Shown here in pieces: positions 33,805 through 42,468 of a DNA stretch of 64,000 bases. The notes beneath the pieces are model-generated. The model was not told where the DNA came from. It made no database searches and was given only the letters and a program-made list of their open reading frames with translations. The DNA is taken from positions 223,304 to 287,303 of the forward strand of contig CAWHJN010000002.1 in the NCBI GenBank assembly GCA_963829705.1, read 5' to 3'. The stretch comes from CAWHJN01 sp963829705. GTDB lineage: Bacteria > Bacteroidota > Rhodothermia > Rhodothermales > BA12. Numbering within the stretch: the first letter of the stretch is position 1; every line of letters starts with the position of its first letter. The translations under genes and the position numbers were made by a program.

Positions 33805-34551
33805 TTACTTAAGCTGGTTCTGCCCCTGCTCGCCTTCGATCCCCGTTTCCGGGTTCGCAGCGGGGCCACCTGCGGTTTCCTCGGGCGCGTCGAGCGGCGA
33901 GCCCGGTGCCTGCGCCGTCACGTCGGAGGTCTTCTCCGGCGCTTCGGGGTCGGTGGGTGTTGCGTCCTCGTCGGTGACGGACGTGGGGATGGTCTCGCTG
34001 TCGGCCACGTCGGCGACGGATTCCGTCTCCGGCAATGCCGGCTCGGCAGCGGGCGCTTCGGGCTGCGGCGTTTCCTTCTTCGTCTCGGCGGCCTTCGTCG
34101 CGGCTCCCGTTGCAGCACCCGAACCCGAACCTGCCGAGCCACGGCGCGTGCGGCGGCTACGGCGCGTCTTCGTCGTGCCCTGCTCACCCGTCTCGTTGAA
34201 GTCGACGAGTTCGATGATCGCCATCTCGGCACCGTCGCCGGGACGCTGGCCGAGCTTCACGATGCGCGTGTAGCCCCCGGGACGGTCGCTGACTTTCGCG
34301 GCGATGACGCCGTACAGTTCCTTGACCGACTCTTTGTCCTGGAGGCGGCGGAAAACCTGGCGGCGGTTGGCCGTCGAGTCGTCCTTCGCGCGGTTGATGA
34401 TGGGCTCGACGAACATCCTGAGTGCCTTCGCCTTCGTGATCGTCGTCGTGATCCGTTTGTGGCGGATGAGGGCGTTCGACATCGCCGACAGCGTTGCCTT
34501 GCGGTGCGCCTGCGTCCGCCCCAGTTTGAATCCTTTAACCTGATGTCGCAT
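33805..34551 (-). CDS. rplQ: 50S ribosomal protein L17 with long acidic C-terminal extension
   Basis: Residues 1 to about 120 are a normal L17 (MRHQVKGFKLGRTQAHRKAT, YTRIVKLGQRPGDGAEMAII). After a basic hinge (TTKTRRSRRTRRGS), about 110 residues of Ala, Pro, Glu and Thr follow, ending QGQNQLK, with no fold visible. Total 248 residues, against about 120 for most bacteria; extensions occur in Bacteroidota but this is long. Last gene of the alpha operon, 32 bp after rpoA. Confidence 0.95.
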   Translation of the reverse strand: MRHQVKGFKLGRTQAHRKATLSAMSNALIRHKRITTTITKAKALRMFVEPIINRAKDDSTANRRQVFRRLQDKESVKELYGVIAAKVSDRPGGYTRIVKLGQRPGDGAEMAIIELVDFNETGEQGTTKTRRSRRTRRGSAGSGSGAATGAATKAAETKKETPQPEAPAAEPALPETESVADVADSETIPTSVTDEDATPTDPEAPEKTSDVTAQAPGSPLDAPEETAGGPAANPETGIEGEQGQNQLK

Positions 34552-34583
34552 GACAGTATTGGTAAAAACTGCGGCTCAGAGCC

Positions 34584-35558
34584 TCAGTCGTTCATGTATT
34601 TCTCGACGTCCATGCCGAAGTACAGGCCGCGGTCTTCGAGCACCTCGATGAGTTCCTGGAGCGACTTGCGCCCGAAGTTGCGGAACTTGAGCATCTCGGA
34701 CTCGTCGCGCCGCACCAGCTCGCCGATGTTTTTGATGTTGGCGGCCTTGAGGCAGTTGTGCGCGCGCACCGACAGGTCGAGTTCGTCGACCGACTGCGAC
34801 AGCAACTCGCGGATGCGCTGCACCTCGGCGTCCACCTCTTTCTCCTCCACCACGGGCTGCGGCTCGGCGTCCATGTGGATGAACATGTTGACGTGGTCGC
34901 GCAGGATCTGCGCCGCCTGCGCGAGCGCGTCCTCGGGCGCGACGGAGCCATCGGTCGTGACTTCGAAGACCAGCTTTTCGTAGTCGATCTTCTGCCCCAC
35001 GCGCGTCGGCGTGATGGTGTAGCGAGCGTTGAGAATCGGCGTGAAGATCGAGTCGATGGCGATGACGCCGATGGGGTCGTCGGCCTGCTTGTTGTCGTCC
35101 GCCGACACGTAGCCACGGCCCGCGCCCATGCGGAGATCGGCCACGATCTCGGCTCCTTCGGCGAGTGTGGCGATGTGGTGGTCGGTATTGAGCAGGTCGT
35201 AATCGTTCGTCGCGTCGGCGATGTCCTTGGCCGTCCACGTGCCGGGGCCGCGCAGCACCAGGCTCACGTTGCCGTCGCCGAGTTCGCGGCTTTTGAACCG
35301 AACGCCCTTCAGGTTGAGGATGATGTCCGACACGTCTTCGGTGACGCCCTCGATGGTCGAGAACTCGTGCTGCACGCCGTCGACCTTGATGGCGGTGATG
35401 GCGATGCCGGGCAGCGAGGACAGCAGGACGCGGCGGAGCGAGTTGCCGATGGTGACGCCGTAGCCGCGTTCGAGCGGCTGGATGACGAAGCGCCCGAAGG
35501 TGGGGGTAACCTCTTCGACGACGACGCCGTCCGGCATCTGGATGGATGTATGGGTCAT
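34584..35558 (-). CDS. rpoA: DNA-directed RNA polymerase subunit alpha
   Basis: A 324-residue alpha subunit. The N-terminal assembly domain has TFGRFVIQPLERGYGVTIGN and SLRRVLLSSLPGIAI. The C-terminal domain (from about 245) has VDELDLSVRAHNCLKAANIK and LRNFGRKSL-type helices (KFRNFGRKSLQELIEVLEDR) that contact promoters and activators. The two are joined by a flexible linker near residues 232-244. It sits between rpsD and rplQ as in most bacteria. Confidence 0.97.
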   Translation of the reverse strand: MTHTSIQMPDGVVVEEVTPTFGRFVIQPLERGYGVTIGNSLRRVLLSSLPGIAITAIKVDGVQHEFSTIEGVTEDVSDIILNLKGVRFKSRELGDGNVSLVLRGPGTWTAKDIADATNDYDLLNTDHHIATLAEGAEIVADLRMGAGRGYVSADDNKQADDPIGVIAIDSIFTPILNARYTITPTRVGQKIDYEKLVFEVTTDGSVAPEDALAQAAQILRDHVNMFIHMDAEPQPVVEEKEVDAEVQRIRELLSQSVDELDLSVRAHNCLKAANIKNIGELVRRDESEMLKFRNFGRKSLQELIEVLEDRGLYFGMDVEKYMND

Positions 35559-35627
35559 GCGGGGTGCGTGCCTGTAAAGTGAAAAGCGAGCCTCGCCCGT
35601 GAAAGGCGGGCCGCCGGAAAACGACGC

Positions 35628-36230
35628 TTACTTCGAGTAGAGCTCGACGATGAGCTGCTCGCGGATGTTTTCCGGGATGTCCTCGCGGTTCGGGTAGTCG
35701 AGGAACTTGCCGCGCAGATCCGCGCGGTCGACTTCGAGCCACGGGTAGGCGCGACGCGGGCGGCTCGCGCTTTCCTGCACGAGTTCGAGCTTGCGGCTCT
35801 TGGGCCGCACCGACACGACGTCGCCGGGGCGAAGCTGCACCGAGGGAATGTCGACGAGGTGGTCGTTGACCATCACGTGGCCGTGCGTGACGAGTTGCCG
35901 GGCCTGGCGGCGCGTGCGCGCAAAGCCGAGGCGGAAGACCGTGTTGTCGAGCCGCGCTTCAAGGAAACGGAGCAGGTTCTCACCCGTCACGCCCTTCTTG
36001 TGCGAGGCCTTCGTGAACAGGTTGCGGAATTGGCGCTCGAGCAGGCCATAGGTGTACTTGACCTTCTGCTTCTCTTTGAGCTGGATCGAGTACTCGCTCT
36101 CCTTGCTGCGGCGGCCGCGGCCGTGCTGGCCGGGCGGGTAGGGTTTGCGTTCGAGCGAGGCGCTCGGGCCGAAGATAGGCTCACCGAAGCGGCGCGCAAT
36201 CTTCTGCTTGGGTCCGCGGTAACGGGCCAT
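35628..36230 (-). CDS. rpsD: 30S ribosomal protein S4
   Basis: A 200-residue S4: MARYRGPKQKIARRFGEPIF, then RQHGRGRRSK-like PGQHGRGRRSKESEYS, and the S4 RNA-binding domain LDNTVFRLGFARTRRQARQL with VTHGHVMVNDHLVDIPS. It is a primary 16S binder and, in other bacteria, the translational regulator of the alpha operon. It is preceded by a 148-bp spacer with a purine/pyrimidine-arm repeat. The cysteine zinc motif of some S4 forms is absent. Confidence 0.97.
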   Translation of the reverse strand: MARYRGPKQKIARRFGEPIFGPSASLERKPYPPGQHGRGRRSKESEYSIQLKEKQKVKYTYGLLERQFRNLFTKASHKKGVTGENLLRFLEARLDNTVFRLGFARTRRQARQLVTHGHVMVNDHLVDIPSVQLRPGDVVSVRPKSRKLELVQESASRPRRAYPWLEVDRADLRGKFLDYPNREDIPENIREQLIVELYSK

Positions 36231-36295
36231 GTCGTTGTTGTTTGTTAGCGGGTGTTGACAAACGGCAGGCGCGCCTGTAGCGCCCTGCCACCGGA

Positions 36296-36378
36296 CTTAT
36301 TCGATTTCGGATGGGGAATTTTCGATTTCGCAAGGGTTGAACCTCTCCGAAACCAGCAATCCAACATCCAAAATCCCC
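36296..36378. repeat. Ribosomal-spacer inverted repeat, rpsK-rpsD
   Basis: The purine-side arm GATTTCGGATGGGGAATTTT is followed by the pyrimidine-side arm CAATCCAACATCCAAAATCC, built from iterated ATCC(A/G)AA words. The arms are imperfect complements and end at the rpsK stop. Confidence 0.5.
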
Positions 36379-36798
36379 CTAGACGCGGCGGCGTTTGGGG
36401 GGCCGGCAACCGTTGTGAGGAACGGGGGTGATATCGCGGATCGTGGCGACTTCGAGACCCACGGCGGTCAGCGCGCGAATCGCCGACTCGCGGCCCGAGC
36501 CGGGGCCTTTGACGAATACGTCCACCCGGCGCAGGCCGAGGTCGTAGGCTTCCTTCGCGGCTTCCGTGGCAGACACCTGCGCCGCGTACGGCGTGTTCTT
36601 GCGGCTGCCCTTGAAGCCCATCTTCCCGGAGGACGACCACGAGATCGTGTTGCCGTACTGGTCGGTGAGGGTCACCATCACGTTGTTGAACGTGGCCTTG
36701 ATGTGCGCCTGTCCGTTGGACTCGACGATGACGTTTTTCTTGCGTGCCGCGCGTGCGCCGCCTCGGCCGCCGGTACGCTGTCTCTGCTGCTTTGCCAT
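36379..36798 (-). CDS. rpsK: 30S ribosomal protein S11
   Basis: A 139-residue S11 with a Gln/Arg/Gly-rich start (MAKQQRQRTGGRGGARAARK) and the conserved HIKATFNNVMVTLTDQYGNT, SWSSSGKMGFKGSRKNTPYA and TPVPHNGCRPPKRRRV. It lies in the platform of the small subunit. The ATG at 36798 is the only reasonable start. Gap to rpsM is 72 bp. Confidence 0.97.
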   Translation of the reverse strand: MAKQQRQRTGGRGGARAARKKNVIVESNGQAHIKATFNNVMVTLTDQYGNTISWSSSGKMGFKGSRKNTPYAAQVSATEAAKEAYDLGLRRVDVFVKGPGSGRESAIRALTAVGLEVATIRDITPVPHNGCRPPKRRRV

Positions 36799-36870
36799 GG
36801 AGATGTAGAGAGTCGATGGGAGACGAGAAAAGCCGGACGAGCGCCCGGCCTCTCCCGCCTGCCCAAGAGG

Positions 36871-37251
36871 TTACTTGCGAGGTGCTTTCTTCTTGCCGGC
36901 CACCGTCTTGCGGCGTCCCTTGCGGGTGCGGGCGTTCGTCTTGGTGCGCTGCCCACGGGCGGGAAGCCCACGGCGGTGCCGCAGGCCCCGGTAGCAGCCG
37001 ATGTCCATCAACCGCTTGATGTTCAACTGCACCTCGGTGCGAAGCGCACCCTCGACGACGTACTCGTCCTCCACAATGCGGCGCACGGCGCGCGTGTCCT
37101 CATCCGTCCAGTCCTGGGCGTGCGTGTCGTATGAGATCCCAGCTTTGTCGAGGATCTCGCGGGCACGCGCACGGCCGATGCCGAACACAGAGGTCAGCGC
37201 AATCTCGCTGCGCTTGCGGTTAGGGAGGTCAACTCCAGCAACTCGTGGCAT
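36871..37251 (-). CDS. rpsM: 30S ribosomal protein S13
   Basis: A 126-residue S13: MPRVAGVDLPNRKRSEIALT, FGIGRARAREILDKAGIS and the head-binding RGLRHRRGLPARGQRTKTNA, with a basic tail (KGRRKTVAGKKKAPRK). It contacts the initiator tRNA and 16S head. It follows rpmJ after an 84-bp spacer with an inverted repeat. Confidence 0.97.
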   Translation of the reverse strand: MPRVAGVDLPNRKRSEIALTSVFGIGRARAREILDKAGISYDTHAQDWTDEDTRAVRRIVEDEYVVEGALRTEVQLNIKRLMDIGCYRGLRHRRGLPARGQRTKTNARTRKGRRKTVAGKKKAPRK

Positions 37252-37254
37252 AAT

Positions 37255-37335
37255 TGAAAGTCGAATTTCGGAAGTTGGAAGGGGAAAGGGAAGCCGGACC
37301 GTTCCGACTTCCGCGTTCCCACTTCCGCGTTTCGC
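37255..37335. repeat. Ribosomal-spacer inverted repeat, rpmJ-rpsM
   Basis: Purine arm TCGGAAGTTGGAAGGGGAAA and, after CCGGACCG, pyrimidine arm TTCCGACTTCCGCGTTCCCA continuing with CTTCCGCG. Both arms are made of 7-9-base words with a GGAAG or CTTCC core; together they can fold into an imperfect stem. Confidence 0.55.
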
Positions 37336-37452
37336 TTACCCCTGGCGTTGTTTGTGCTTGGGGTTTTTCTTGTTGATGATGTAGACGCGGCCGCCGCGAC
37401 GGACGACCTTGTCGTCGGCGCTGCGCTTCTTGACGCTGGCTCGGACTTTCAT
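37336..37452 (-). CDS. rpmJ: 50S ribosomal protein L36 (cysteine-free)
   Basis: A 38-residue L36: MKVRASVKKRSADDKVVRRG followed by RVYIINKKNPKHKQRQG. None of the four zinc ligands of the C+ form is kept, so this is the zinc-independent type. It lies between map and rpsM, where infA normally precedes it; no infA is present. Confidence 0.95.
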   Translation of the reverse strand: MKVRASVKKRSADDKVVRRGGRVYIINKKNPKHKQRQG

Positions 37453-37535
37453 GTCGGTAGGTATCTGAAGAGAAAGAAAAACGGGTTTGAGCCGTAGGCA
37501 GTCAGTTTGGACGCTACCCATCGCGCTTGGTTCGG

Positions 37536-38360
37536 CTATGCAGAATCTTCGCTCTGGAGCACCGCATACGGCGCGTCGATCTCGCGCTCGACATACTCAA
37601 AGGTCGTCAGTACTTCAGGGCCCCTGCCCTTTCGCGCCACCACCATGTGCTCGTAATGCGCTGACGGGAGGCGATCAGCAGAGCGCACCGTCCAGCCATC
37701 GTCATCGGTCGTGACTTCGTGTGTGCCCGCATTCACCATCGGCTCAATGCAGATGGTCAGGCCCGACTTGATCTTTGCACCGGTTTTACGCCGCCCGAAG
37801 TTGGGGACAGACGGGGCTTCGTGCAGTTCGCGTCCGATGCCGTGCCCGACGAGTTCGCGGACGACACCGCAGCCGTTGATTTCGCAGTGCTGCTCCACCG
37901 CGTGCGCCACGTCGCCAATGCGACCGCCATGCTGCACCTGTTCGATGCCCTTCCAGAGCGCCTCGAATGTCGTCGTGCAGAGGTGCCGGTTCGCTGCCGA
38001 GAGCGTCCCGACGGCAAACGTGTAGGCAGAATCGCCAAAGTACCCGTCGAGTTCGACGCCGCAGTCCGCCGTCACGAGGTCACCATTTTGCAGGGCATAA
38101 TCACTCGGGATGCCATGCACGACCACATCATTGACGGATATGCAGAGCGATCCGGGAAACTTGCCACCGCCCCATCCGGGGTCGTAGCCCTTGAAGGCAG
38201 GCCGTGCGCCGTGCGAGAGGATAAAGTCCTCCGCCACCTGATCGAGTTCGCGCGTCGTCGCCCCCACGCGCACGTGCTTCGCCACCTCCGCGAGCGTCCT
38301 GCTGACCAGGTCGGCGCTCTTGCGGAGGAAATCGAGATCACGTTCGCTTTTGAGGTGCAT
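37536..38360 (-). CDS. map: Methionine aminopeptidase, type I
   Basis: A 274-residue MetAP with the two-metal site: TADCGVELDGYFGDSAYTFA (the two Asp), VGHGIGRELHEAP (His), CIEPMVN (Glu) and HYEHMVVARKG (Glu). It removes initiator Met from new proteins. There is no zinc-finger N-terminus, so it is the short bacterial form. It starts 12 bp after the secY stop, so it is in the same operon. Confidence 0.95.
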   Translation of the reverse strand: MHLKSERDLDFLRKSADLVSRTLAEVAKHVRVGATTRELDQVAEDFILSHGARPAFKGYDPGWGGGKFPGSLCISVNDVVVHGIPSDYALQNGDLVTADCGVELDGYFGDSAYTFAVGTLSAANRHLCTTTFEALWKGIEQVQHGGRIGDVAHAVEQHCEINGCGVVRELVGHGIGRELHEAPSVPNFGRRKTGAKIKSGLTICIEPMVNAGTHEVTTDDDGWTVRSADRLPSAHYEHMVVARKGRGPEVLTTFEYVEREIDAPYAVLQSEDSA

Positions 38361-38372
38361 CGTCGTAGAAAC

Positions 38373-39686
38373 TCAGGCGCGGCGTCCGCGCACGCGGCCC
38401 GTCTTCATGAAGCCGTCGTAATGCCGCATGAGCAGGTGGCTCTCGATCTGCTGCAACGTGTCGAGCGTCACGCCGACGAGGATGAGCAGGCTCGTGCCGC
38501 CGAAGAAGAGTGCGAAGCCCGGCGTCACGCCGAATTTGATGGCGAACGTCGGCAGGATGGCGACGAGACCAAGGAACAGCGACCCAGGCAGGGTGATGCG
38601 CGTCAGGATGTTGTCGATGAAGTCGCTCGTCTGTTTACCCGGACGGATGCCCGGGATGAAGCCGCCCTGCCGCTTCATCGTGTCCGCCATGTCCTTCGGG
38701 TTCACGGCGATGGCCGTGTAGAAGTAGGTAAAGAACACGCAGATGGTAAAGAACAGCGCCGCGTTGCCCCAGCTCGAAACGTCGGTAAAGAACCCGCCGA
38801 AGCGCTGAATCCAGCCCGCCTCGGGCGCGAACGACGCGAACGTCGCGGGCACGAACATGATGGACTGCGCAAAGATGATCGGCATCACGCCCGCCGCGTT
38901 GACGCGCAGCGGCAGGTACTGCGTGGTGCCGCCGTAGACCTTCCGCCCCACGACGCGCTTGGCGTACTGCACCGGAATGCGACGCATCCCCTGCGTGACG
39001 AGCACACACAGCAGCGTCACGAGGAACAGGAAGCCGATCTCGATGAGCAGCAGAAAGAAGTTGCCCTTGAGCTCGAACTCGTTGTAGAGCGCCTGCGGCA
39101 GTCCGGCGATGATACCCACCATGATGATGAGCGAAATGCCGTTGCCGATGCCGTCCTCAGTGATGCGCTCGCCGAGCCACATGACAAAGACGGTGCCCGC
39201 AATGAGCACGATCACTGTCGAAACCGTGAAGGCAAACGGCGAGATCACGATGGCCGCCGCGTCGGTGGCGCGCAGACTCACTACGTAGCCGAGCGACTGG
39301 ATGAGCGTGATGCCCACCGTGCCGTAGCGGGTGAGTTGGGTGATCTTGCGCCTACCGTCTTCGCCCTCACGCTGGAGCTTCTGGAAGTACGGCATCACCG
39401 CACCCAGAAGCTGGATGATGATCGACGCCGTGATGTACGGCATGATGCCCAGCGCGAAGATGCCCGCCCGGCTGAACGCGCCGCCCACGAACAGATCGAG
39501 CAGTCCGAACAGATCAGACGGCCCCTGCGGAGTGGTGTTCTGCGCCAGGATGGTGGCATCGACGCCCGGAAGCGTGATGTACGTTCCCAGCCGGTAGACG
39601 ACGAGCAGTCCGAGCGTGTACAGAATGCGCGCGCGAAGCTCGTCGATCTTCCAGATGTTACGGATGCTGTCAGCGATTCCCGCCAT
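38373..39686 (-). CDS. secY: Protein translocase subunit SecY
   Basis: A 437-residue channel with ten helices. It starts MAGIADSIRNIWKIDELRAR, then LLVVYRLGTYITLPGVD, the plug region, PYITASIIIQLLGAVMPYFQ, KRVVGRKVYGGTTQYLPLRV and the C-terminal TLQQIESHLLMRHYDGFMK. It forms the SecYEG translocon in the inner membrane. It lies 12 bp after rplO in the spc operon. Confidence 0.97.
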   Translation of the reverse strand: MAGIADSIRNIWKIDELRARILYTLGLLVVYRLGTYITLPGVDATILAQNTTPQGPSDLFGLLDLFVGGAFSRAGIFALGIMPYITASIIIQLLGAVMPYFQKLQREGEDGRRKITQLTRYGTVGITLIQSLGYVVSLRATDAAAIVISPFAFTVSTVIVLIAGTVFVMWLGERITEDGIGNGISLIIMVGIIAGLPQALYNEFELKGNFFLLLIEIGFLFLVTLLCVLVTQGMRRIPVQYAKRVVGRKVYGGTTQYLPLRVNAAGVMPIIFAQSIMFVPATFASFAPEAGWIQRFGGFFTDVSSWGNAALFFTICVFFTYFYTAIAVNPKDMADTMKRQGGFIPGIRPGKQTSDFIDNILTRITLPGSLFLGLVAILPTFAIKFGVTPGFALFFGGTSLLILVGVTLDTLQQIESHLLMRHYDGFMKTGRVRGRRA

Positions 39687-39698
39687 GAGTATGCTCTG

Positions 39699-40169
39699 TT
39701 ATCGCGTCCAGGACAGCGTTTCGGTGGTGCCGCCCGCTGCTTCGATCCGCTCTTTGGCCGACGCGCTGAAGGCGTGGGCGTGAACGGTCAGCGGGGTGCT
39801 GATCTCGCCACCGCCGAGGATCTTGACGCGCTCGTTCTTCCCCACCACGCTCACGTCGGCAAGCATCTGGGGGGTGATGGGCTGCGAGGCGTCGAGCGTG
39901 CCCGCCTCGACGAGCTGCGCCAGACGCGACAGGTTGACAGCGCGGTACTCGGTGCGGAACGGGTTTTTGAAGCCGTACTTGGGTAACCGGCGCTGGAGCG
40001 GCATCTGACCGCCCTCAAACCAGACCGGTACGCCGCCGCCCGAGCGGGCTTTCTGCCCTTTGTTGCCCTTCGTCGACGAGTGGCCACCATAGCCGCTGCC
40101 GACGCCGCGCCCGATGCGCTTGCGTTTTTTGGTAGAGCCCTCGGCGGGCTTCAGGTTGCTGAGATCCAT
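39699..40169 (-). CDS. rplO: 50S ribosomal protein L15
   Basis: A 156-residue L15: MDLSNLKPAEGSTKKRKRIG, RGVGSGYGGHSSTKGNKGQK and PLQRRLPKYGFKNPFRTEYR, with the C-terminal VKILGGGEISTPLTVHAHAF. It is a 23S-binding protein of the large subunit and sits in its usual place before secY. Confidence 0.97.
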   Translation of the reverse strand: MDLSNLKPAEGSTKKRKRIGRGVGSGYGGHSSTKGNKGQKARSGGGVPVWFEGGQMPLQRRLPKYGFKNPFRTEYRAVNLSRLAQLVEAGTLDASQPITPQMLADVSVVGKNERVKILGGGEISTPLTVHAHAFSASAKERIEAAGGTTETLSWTR

Positions 40170-40237
40170 GATCGTGTTTGGCTAAGAACGCCTGCCCACA
40201 TCGGGCAGACTCGCAGAGAAAGGACAGTCGGGAAACC

Positions 40238-40417
40238 TCAGTTTTCCTCGACTGCCACCAGGTGCTGCACTTTGCCGATCATGCCGCGAATCAGCGGCGT
40301 GTCGGCGTGCTCGACCGTCTGGTGCATTTTTCGCAGACCCAGCGCCTGCATGACGCGCTTCTGGTCTTGGGTGCGGCGAATGAGGCTCCGCACCTGCGTG
40401 ATTTTCAGTTTCGACAT
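40238..40417 (-). CDS. rpmD: 50S ribosomal protein L30
   Basis: A 59-residue L30: MSKLKITQVRSLIRRTQDQK, ALGLRKMHQTVEHADTPLIR, GMIGKVQHLVAVEEN. Normal length. It lies 26 bp after rpsE and before rplO. Confidence 0.95.
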   Translation of the reverse strand: MSKLKITQVRSLIRRTQDQKRVMQALGLRKMHQTVEHADTPLIRGMIGKVQHLVAVEEN

Positions 40418-40443
40418 CGTAGTGGGAATCTTGGTGCGACGCT

Positions 40444-40974
40444 TCAGCCTTCGAAGACGCGCTTGAGCGACACGCCGCGGCGGCGCGCCACTTCGAGCGG
40501 GTCTTCGAGCGAGGCCAGTGCGTCCATCGTGGCGGCGACCTGGTTGTGCGGGTTGCTCGTGCCGAGCGACTTCGACAGCACGTCCGTCATGCCCGCGCAT
40601 TCGAGCACCGCGCGCACGCCGCCACCGGCGATCACGCCCGTACCCGGTGCTGCCGGCTTGAGGAGCACCCTGCCCGCGTCCTTGCGGCCGACGATGCTGT
40701 GCGGAACGGTGCCTCGCTTGATGGGCACGTCGATCATGTTTTTCTTGGCGTCTTCGGTGCCCTTCGAGATGGCGTCTGCCACTTCGTTGGCCTTTCCGAG
40801 GCCCGCCCCGACTTTGCCCTTACCGTCGCCGACGACGACGACGGCGTTGAACGAAAAGCGGCGACCGCCCTTGACGACCTTCGCCACACGGTTCACCATT
40901 ACCAGCTTTTCGATGAGGTCGCTGGCGGGCTCGTTGCCCTGGTTGCGCCCGCGACGTGCTCGATCCTTCGCCAT
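40444..40974 (-). CDS. rpsE: 30S ribosomal protein S5
   Basis: A 176-residue S5: DLIEKLVMVNRVAKVVKGGR, RFSFNAVVVVGDGKGKVGAG, PAAPGTGVIAGGGVRAVLEC and ALASLEDPLEVARRRG. The loop between the two domains carries the residues tied to spectinomycin response (VVKGGRRF), wild-type in form. Usual spc position. Confidence 0.97.
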   Translation of the reverse strand: MAKDRARRGRNQGNEPASDLIEKLVMVNRVAKVVKGGRRFSFNAVVVVGDGKGKVGAGLGKANEVADAISKGTEDAKKNMIDVPIKRGTVPHSIVGRKDAGRVLLKPAAPGTGVIAGGGVRAVLECAGMTDVLSKSLGTSNPHNQVAATMDALASLEDPLEVARRRGVSLKRVFEG

Positions 40975-41001
40975 GTTGCTTTTGGGAAATAGTATGCGTG
41001 C

Positions 41002-41355
41002 TTAGAAGGAGAGGCCGCCTGCGCGTGCCCCTTCGGCGAGCGCTTTCACGCGCCCGTGGTAGCGGTAACCGTTGCGGTCGAAAATCGCCACCTCAACGCC
41101 CGCCTCTTTGGCCCGCTCGGCGAGCTTCTGCCCGACGGCCTTGCCTGCCTCGACGGGCGAGCCCGTGTCGAGGTCGCTCTCGCGGCTCGACGCCGCCGCC
41201 ACGGTGTGCCCGTTGGCGTCGTCGATGAGTTGGGCGTAGATGTACTTGTTGGAGCGGAAAACGCTCAGACGGGGACGTTCGGACGTCCCGCTGATGCGCC
41301 CGCGAAGCCGCCGCTTGATCTTGTTGCGGCGGAGCGTCTTGATGTTCTTTGCCAT
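41002..41355 (-). CDS. rplR: 50S ribosomal protein L18
   Basis: A 117-residue L18: RRLRGRISGTSERPRLSVFR, SNKYIYAQLIDDANGHTVAA and FDRNGYRYHGRVKALAEGAR. It binds 5S rRNA in the central protuberance together with L5. It lies between rplF and rpsE. Confidence 0.97.
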   Translation of the reverse strand: MAKNIKTLRRNKIKRRLRGRISGTSERPRLSVFRSNKYIYAQLIDDANGHTVAAASSRESDLDTGSPVEAGKAVGQKLAERAKEAGVEVAIFDRNGYRYHGRVKALAEGARAGGLSF

Positions 41356-41420
41356 GGATGTGGGAAGCGGTTGCGCCGAAAGATTGCCGACCCTTCAGCG
41401 GTGGAAAACCTGCTTGACGG

Positions 41421-41972
41421 TTAGCGCGCGGCGGTCTTACCGGCCTTGCGACGCACGAATTCGTCGGTGTAGCGGATGCCCTTGCCTTTGTACGGCTCCG
41501 GCGGACGCAGCGCCCGTAGCTTGGCCGCGACCTGGCCCACCATCTGCTTGTCCACGCCTTCGAGCGTGATGATGGTGTTCTTGCCGCGCTCCTGCGCTAC
41601 CGACACCGACAGGCCGGGCGGCGGCACGAAATAGATGGGGTGCGAGAAGCCCAGACCGAGCTCCAGAATGTCGCCCGTCACCTGCGCGCGGTAGCCGACG
41701 CCGATGAGTTCGAGCTGCTTCTTGTAGCCCTCGCTGACGCCTTGCACCATGTTGGCGATGAGCGACCGGTAGAGGCCGTGCATCGCACGGTGGCGCTTCT
41801 GCTCTGTCGGGCGCTTGACCTCCACCGTGCCGTCCTCGACGGCCACTTCGATGTCAGAGTCCACGTCCTGGTAGAGTTCGCCTTTGGGGCCTTTCACCGT
41901 TACGCCGCCTTTGGCCACCGACACGGTGACCCCTTTGGGCAGTTCGATGGGGAGTTTGCCGATTCGAGACAT
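41421..41972 (-). CDS. rplF: 50S ribosomal protein L6
   Basis: A 183-residue L6: MSRIGKLPIELPKGVTVSVA, VTVKGPKGELYQ, GVGYRAQVTGDILELGLGFS and the C-terminal LRALRPPEPYKGKGIRYTDE. It lies near the sarcin-ricin region of the large subunit. It starts 17 bp after rpsH. Confidence 0.97.
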   Translation of the reverse strand: MSRIGKLPIELPKGVTVSVAKGGVTVKGPKGELYQDVDSDIEVAVEDGTVEVKRPTEQKRHRAMHGLYRSLIANMVQGVSEGYKKQLELIGVGYRAQVTGDILELGLGFSHPIYFVPPPGLSVSVAQERGKNTIITLEGVDKQMVGQVAAKLRALRPPEPYKGKGIRYTDEFVRRKAGKTAAR

Positions 41973-41989
41973 GTCGTTACCTCCTGCGA

Positions 41990-42391
41990 TTAATAGACGT
42001 AGGCCAGCACTTCGCCGCCCACGTGCTCGCGCCGCGCTTCCTTGTCGGTCATCACGCCACGGGACGTGGACACGATGGCGATGCCGAGGCCCTCGCGTAC
42101 ACGGGGCATCTGATCGGCCGGAGCGTAGCGGCGCAAACCGGGGCGCGAGACGCGCTTGAGCGACAGGATGACGCCCTGCCCGGCACGATCGTACTTCAGA
42201 AACAACCGCAACAGGCCCTGCTTGCCGTCGTCGATGTTGAGGTAACGCGCGATAAATCCCTTGTCGAACAGGATCTGCGTCATGGCCCTTTTGAGCTTCG
42301 ACGCCGGGATGTCGACGTGGCGGTGACGCGCATTCTGCGCGTTGCGGATGCGGGTCAGGTAGTCCGCAACCGGATCGGTGATAGCACTCAT
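41990..42391 (-). CDS. rpsH: 30S ribosomal protein S8
   Basis: A 133-residue S8: MSAITDPVADYLTRIRNAQN, then VDIPASKLKRAMTQILFDKG, and the C-terminal GLGIAIVSTSRGVMTDKEAR. S8 binds the central 16S domain and, in E. coli, represses the spc operon by binding at rplE; such a site was not looked for in detail here. Confidence 0.97.
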   Translation of the reverse strand: MSAITDPVADYLTRIRNAQNARHRHVDIPASKLKRAMTQILFDKGFIARYLNIDDGKQGLLRLFLKYDRAGQGVILSLKRVSRPGLRRYAPADQMPRVREGLGIAIVSTSRGVMTDKEARREHVGGEVLAYVY

Positions 42392-42468
42392 GATTGAGGA
42401 TGTTTAGCCGGTTCGCCAGTCGTCTGACTGCAGCGCCTTGCTAAGTGAGAGAAATTGGTCGGGGGAGC

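Noticed and set aside
37719..39986. A 755-codon plus-strand frame across map and secY
   Set aside because: It is antisense to two well-recognised genes and its composition is that of a shadow frame.
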